Positions 62,901 to 64,000 of a DNA stretch of 64,000 bases are shown piece by piece; within the stretch, counting starts at the first letter, position 1, and each line of letters begins with the position of its first letter. This DNA is from Nymphalis io. Lineage: Eukaryota; Arthropoda; Insecta; Lepidoptera; Nymphalidae. The DNA lies in assembly GCF_905147045.1 (NCBI RefSeq), contig NC_065899.1, positions 2,554,501 to 2,618,500 of the forward strand, given 5' to 3'. The notes under the pieces were generated by a model that saw nothing but the letters and a program-made list of their open reading frames with translations, had not been told where the DNA came from and ran no database searches. The position numbers and the translations under genes are program-made.

Positions 62901-63004
62901 GCAGCGCTCAGCCGCGCGCGCACTGTTCTGCATCACTGCCACAAATTGCTGCTCCAATTCTCACTGCACTATCTGGTGCATTGCTTTACCCCCCAAGACT
63001 TTAA
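44942..63004 (+). CDS. Secreted 14-cysteine protein, five exons, function unknown
   Basis: Exons 44942-44978, 57139-57265, 59672-59817, 60240-60381 and 62788-63004 join in frame (phases 1, 2, 1, 2) into 222 residues. All introns are GT-AG, of 12160, 2406, 422 and 2406 nt. MFFFLLTTVLIA is a signal peptide; 14 Cys lie at about 24, 32, 54, 63, 71, 95, 111, 122, 150, 151, 159, 167, 179 and 187. Motifs include REELDAHCQ, GMACMDIWIKRCLP, GARALMRFLC and the CCARDAFVGCV double-Cys block. From memory these match a conserved arthropod family of uncharacterised secreted proteins with a CCAR motif. There is one NxT site at Asn97. The last 20 or so residues are hydrophobic, allowing a GPI signal. Exon 1 is least certain because of the 12 kb gap. 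Confidence 0.82.
46062..46364 (-). mobile_element. SINE-A copy, most complete
   Basis: Antisense from the T-rich tail and tatagaataggaaggcggac through gggccacctgatgctaagtg and ccaccaaccttgggaactaa to agctctaccaccagta. A good reference copy for the family. It lies in intron 1 of the 14-cysteine gene. Confidence 0.9.
47202..47600 (+). repeat. Unnamed repeat, copy 1 of an inverted pair
   Basis: The roughly 400 bp match the reverse complement of 54303-54702. Shared blocks include aagccttggccctaattttt, gcagcgggtccaagctcac and cggtagtagcatcttcct. Its last 65 bp are a SINE-A start. It ends at tgtaaggaccta, identical to the mariner terminus. Confidence 0.8.
47735..48032 (+). pseudogene. piggyBac-type transposase C-terminal fossil
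   Basis: One frame with several stops reads EEFQQWLMATRMSVRQNIPT, EKEVDIALPMKTKYCLFCP, then after a TGA KTRSMTKFLCDQCKNP, GEHKSS and YSQCL-stop. The CxxC...CDQCKxP...H...C spacing is the Cys-rich C-terminal domain that binds DNA in piggyBac transposases. The catalytic Asp region is not seen nearby. Confidence 0.7.
48182..48548 (+). mobile_element. SINE-D copy, full length
   Basis: tRNA-like head cgttggtctaatggctagat, body cggtcgggccaataaaaagt, aaagccgttggtccagcgcc, and tail cagtaacttgttcttgttag. Confidence 0.8.
48549..48750 (+). mobile_element. Second SINE-D body abutting the first
   Basis: gtcattgccgtcttatcgga, gagagttaattaatagagag and taatctctcttgagattgg repeat the 3' half of SINE-D without a head. 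Confidence 0.65.
48755..48875 (-). mobile_element. SINE-A remnant
   Basis: Antisense attaaccatcccttccatcg and ctcaccaacctagggaacta with flanking deletions. Confidence 0.5.
48944..49200 (-). mobile_element. SINE-B copy, 5'-truncated
   Basis: Antisense from aatgtcccactgctgggcta to cacgatcatcggttaag. Flanks aaacgaaa on both sides may be a short TSD. Confidence 0.75.
49201..51044. other. Intron sequence, nothing assigned
   Basis: AT-rich part of intron 1. A (gt)n/(at)n microsatellite sits near 49735-49775, beside a 10 bp stem with a 10 nt loop (agtcacaagc / gcttgtgact). Confidence 0.4.
51045..51240 (-). mobile_element. SINE-D copy, partial
   Basis: Antisense accgatttcggtcacggcgg, ccaatctcaagagagattag, ctaactctcataatctgatg and atccgatacgaccggaaag. 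Confidence 0.75.
51380..51545 (+). mobile_element. Degraded SINE-B
   Basis: tgtgcttaatttgtgaacat, ctgcatgtgtgcg and ccagtagtgag occur in SINE-B order. Confidence 0.4.
51945..51975. repeat. (aggt)n microsatellite
   Basis: Repeats of taggtagg just before the SINE-B copy at 51992. Confidence 0.7.
51992..52185 (-). mobile_element. SINE-B copy, diverged
   Basis: Antisense aatgtcccactgctggggta, cacgttgcttctatgtgcgt and attcagtggtacttgtccgg. Confidence 0.65.
53179..53580 (+). mobile_element. SINE-D copy, full length
   Basis: The head is tRNA-like (tttggtctaatggctagatg, ggtcctgggttcaaatccca with a perfect B-box), followed by the family body and tail. It lacks a full tRNA fold and continues into SINE sequence, so it is not called as a tRNA gene. 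Confidence 0.85.
54146..54376 (-). mobile_element. SINE-A copy
   Basis: Antisense gtaggcggatggccaaatgg, gccaccacccttgggaactg and tttctaccacctagtaatgt. Its 5' part belongs to copy 2 of the inverted pair. Confidence 0.75.
54303..54702 (-). repeat. Unnamed repeat, copy 2 of the inverted pair
   Basis: Reverse complement of 47202-47600, stopping exactly at the TA where the mariner element starts. Confidence 0.8.
54703..55790 (+). mobile_element. mariner-type DNA transposon, defective
   Basis: Termini ggtccttacatatgaaat and its complement atttcatatgtaaggacc are flanked by TA on both sides, giving 1088 bp. The open frame 54976-55431 encodes a transposase N-terminal/central part: QNQPRGRPGTK just upstream, a helix-turn-helix FGISDKTVLIHLKQI, a linker WVPHDELTE, then RIITCDEKKILYDNRKR containing the first catalytic Asp. 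After a stop, HPPYSPDL-like and SRPHGFFSKGINELL-like sequence persists with frameshifts. About 60 N-terminal residues and the central catalytic segment are disrupted. Non-functional. Confidence 0.88.
56388..56691 (+). mobile_element. SINE-B copy, intact, 17 bp TSD
   Basis: Complete from gtcgagatggcttagtggtt to a (ttactg)n 3' end. gttatatttaattctta occurs at 56371-56387 and 56692-56708, a perfect target-site duplication. One of the youngest-looking insertions here. Confidence 0.92.
56893..57020 (+). mobile_element. Degraded SINE-A 3' half
   Basis: caatgtaagaaatggttaat, ggcggtgataaccgcttact and tggcctatatgcctacctgt, ending in ATAATAAA. It lies about 120 bp before exon 2 of the 14-cysteine gene. 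Confidence 0.5.
57139..57265 (+). CDS. Exon 2 of the 14-cysteine protein
   Basis: Acceptor ATTTCGTTTCAG and donor GTAAGA. Encodes GGGAQVNDDSC, ELKTCVDMTPRTPVGLPRTR and EELDAHC. GC is clearly higher than in flanking introns. Confidence 0.85.
57428..57506 (-). mobile_element. SINE-B head fragment
   Basis: Antisense aatcatcggttaagattcac and accactaggccatctcgac. Confidence 0.65.
58270..58430 (-). mobile_element. SINE-D remnant
   Basis: Antisense gactagccaactgcatacg, ggtgcacaactgtgtgcggg and ctatccgatggggcggcaat. Confidence 0.55.
58499..58605 (-). mobile_element. Retroelement C-terminal remnant
   Basis: Minus frame QRIGIAIQRGNAASILVT, homologous to the fragments at 30832 and 41838. Confidence 0.6.
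59672..59817 (+). CDS. Exon 3 of the 14-cysteine protein
   Basis: Acceptor ATATCTTAG and donor GTAAGA. Encodes AYQTGMACMDIWIKRCLPTD through FLCTNETALRR, the most family-like part of the protein. Confidence 0.88.
60040..60196 (-). mobile_element. SINE-A remnant beside exon 4
   Basis: Antisense gggcaatctgatggtaaatg, tattgccaatgcgtaaccaa and tatgtcccttgggcctat. It fills much of the 422 nt intron 3. Confidence 0.55.
60240..60381 (+). CDS. Exon 4 of the 14-cysteine protein
   Basis: Acceptor TTTTTGTGTACAG and donor GTAAAT. Encodes DFLKEPTCW, PDWSQCVDELQLAVRDISE and NKNTELC. A SINE-A remnant ends about 40 bp upstream. Confidence 0.87.
61612..61662 (-). mobile_element. SINE-A 5' fragment
   Basis: gaatatttgatgaatagttt and caagcttgcacaaagcc match antisense SINE-A. 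Confidence 0.5.
61896..62015 (+). mobile_element. SINE-C head joined to AT microsatellite
   Basis: gagccggttggcgtggttgg through gttgtgggttcgatta, then directly (att)n and (at)n runs. The SINE body is missing. Confidence 0.7.
62788..63004 (+). CDS. Exon 5 of the 14-cysteine protein
   Basis: Acceptor TTTTTTGTTTTAG. Completes the CCARDAFVGCV block and ends ALLYPPRL-TAA. All three frames are partly open here, but only this one continues the upstream phase. Confidence 0.85.
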
Positions 63005-63104
63005 GAACATAATTTAATTCATGTAAATATATATACGTAAAGATGTTTCCTAGGACATGTTCTTAAAGCGTTCTTATGACCTTGAGTTGATTTTAAATAG
63101 TTGA

Positions 63105-63110
63105 AATAAA
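63105..63110 (+). promoter_or_regulatory. Poly(A) signal of the 14-cysteine protein gene
   Basis: AATAAA 101 nt after the stop codon. Confidence 0.55.
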
Positions 63111-63654
63111 ATCTAATTGTAAAGCATTTCAGTTCAGTACAATTAATATGATGATTGTAAAAATATTGAAATATTATTAAAAAAGTAGGCCGTTTTAACT
63201 CTGTTTTATTAGTAGCTTTTGAAATTATAACTTTGTATTTATAAATTCGATGCTTGGATTGAAAATTGAATTAAATATAAATGTATATTTTCCTGTAATT
63301 TATCTAGATTTTTTTTCCATTTCACAACTCTTAATGTATAAAAAACAATTTATATAATAATTATATATAATTATATTATATGAATAATTTATATAATTAT
63401 TATATAATTTATTCAAATGTTAATAGCTTAGTAAGATAGATTATTATAATAATGTTTGTTAAAGAATATTTATTTTATACTAAATGAAGGGGCTTAACTG
63501 CAAAGCATTTTTTTTTTTTCATTTTTAGCTTTACGTTATAATTATTCAAAATATAATTAAAACATTAAAGCAAATTAAAATAATGTTCTGTTATAATTTA
63601 ATATAAATAATTAAGTTTAAAAGTTTCCAAACAAAACGAAATATTAATGAACAA

Positions 63655-63870
63655 GAATTCGACGGGTGGTAGATAGATACTGTCTTTCACGTCGAAGGTT
63701 GTGGGTTCGATTCCTACCCAGGACAGACGTGTGTGCATGAACATATCTATGAAAAGTATATGTATATATAGTATATCAGTTGTCTGGTGTCCATAGTACA
63801 AGCTCTGCTTAGTTTGGGATCAGATGGCTGTGTGTGAATAATGTCCCAGGATATTATTATTATTATTTAT
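63655..63870 (+). mobile_element. SINE-C copy with shortened middle
   Basis: ggtggtagatagatactgtc, gttgtgggttcgattcctac, tatcagttgtctggtgtcca and gtcccaggatattattatta. The 67-codon antisense frame is not a gene. Confidence 0.75.
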
Positions 63871-64000
63871 TGAAATTTGTGTTAATAGAAAACTGATCAA
63901 AATGATCAATTGATGTATTATAAGAAAATAAACGACTTCTATAGTAATGGTCTCTTATTTCCCAATTTGATTTTGTTTATCCAATTGTTCCCAAGGTTAC

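Noticed and set aside
62809..63017. Two other open frames over exon 5, one GC-rich at third positions
   Set aside because: Neither continues the phase from exon 4 nor completes the CCAR block.

Overview
The window is AT-rich, intron-containing, transposon-rich animal DNA. Two intron-split genes encode typical moricins, antimicrobial peptides known only from moths and butterflies, so the source is a lepidopteran. The SINE families look like those I associate with nymphalid butterflies, but that part is a weak inference. No prokaryotic gene organisation, rRNA, CRISPR array or convincing free-standing tRNA gene is visible. Nearly all long open frames are fragments of retroelements or DNA transposons, or their antisense shadows. 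Real genes had to be assembled from short exons using splice sites and intron phase.

Layout. (1) About 0.4-8.7 kb is a small innate-immunity cluster of three two-exon genes for short, cationic, secreted peptides: a moricin on the minus strand (390-667), a moricin on the plus strand (3898-4667), and a divergent moricin/cecropin-like peptide on the plus strand (7324-8648). Each has a TATA box, a signal-peptide exon, one phase-0 intron inside the mature peptide, and a protein ending in Lys-His. (2) About 8.7-44.9 kb is a long gene-poor stretch of AT-rich DNA packed with SINEs, LINE 3' ends, a nested retroelement insertion, a 5'-truncated RTE-type LINE with target-site duplication, a foldback element and a palindrome with two E-boxes. 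(3) About 44.9-63.0 kb holds one five-exon plus-strand gene for a secreted 222-residue, 14-cysteine protein. Its roughly 12 kb first intron contains a piggyBac fossil, a mariner copy, an inverted pair of an unnamed repeat and several SINEs.

Repeat families are labelled here for convenience. SINE-A is about 290 bp; its sense strand starts near actggtggtagggctttgtg and ends in an A-rich tail after cgtccgccttcctattctat. SINE-B is tRNA-derived, about 300 bp, starting gccgagatggcccagtggt and ending near cagcagtgggac. SINE-C is tRNA-derived, about 260 bp, starting gccggttggcgtggttggta and ending cccaggatattatt. SINE-D is tRNA-derived, about 350-400 bp, starting near ttggtctaatggctagat. SINE-A shares its 3' end with an R1-like LINE here, and SINE-B shares its 3' end with the RTE-like LINEs, as expected of SINEs that borrow LINE machinery.

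The three peptides probably act together in humoral antibacterial defence: they would be induced in fat body and hemocytes and secreted to permeabilise bacterial membranes. The five-exon gene encodes a secreted or surface protein of unknown function and has no visible functional link to the peptides. All calls come from reading the sequence; no database search was run.
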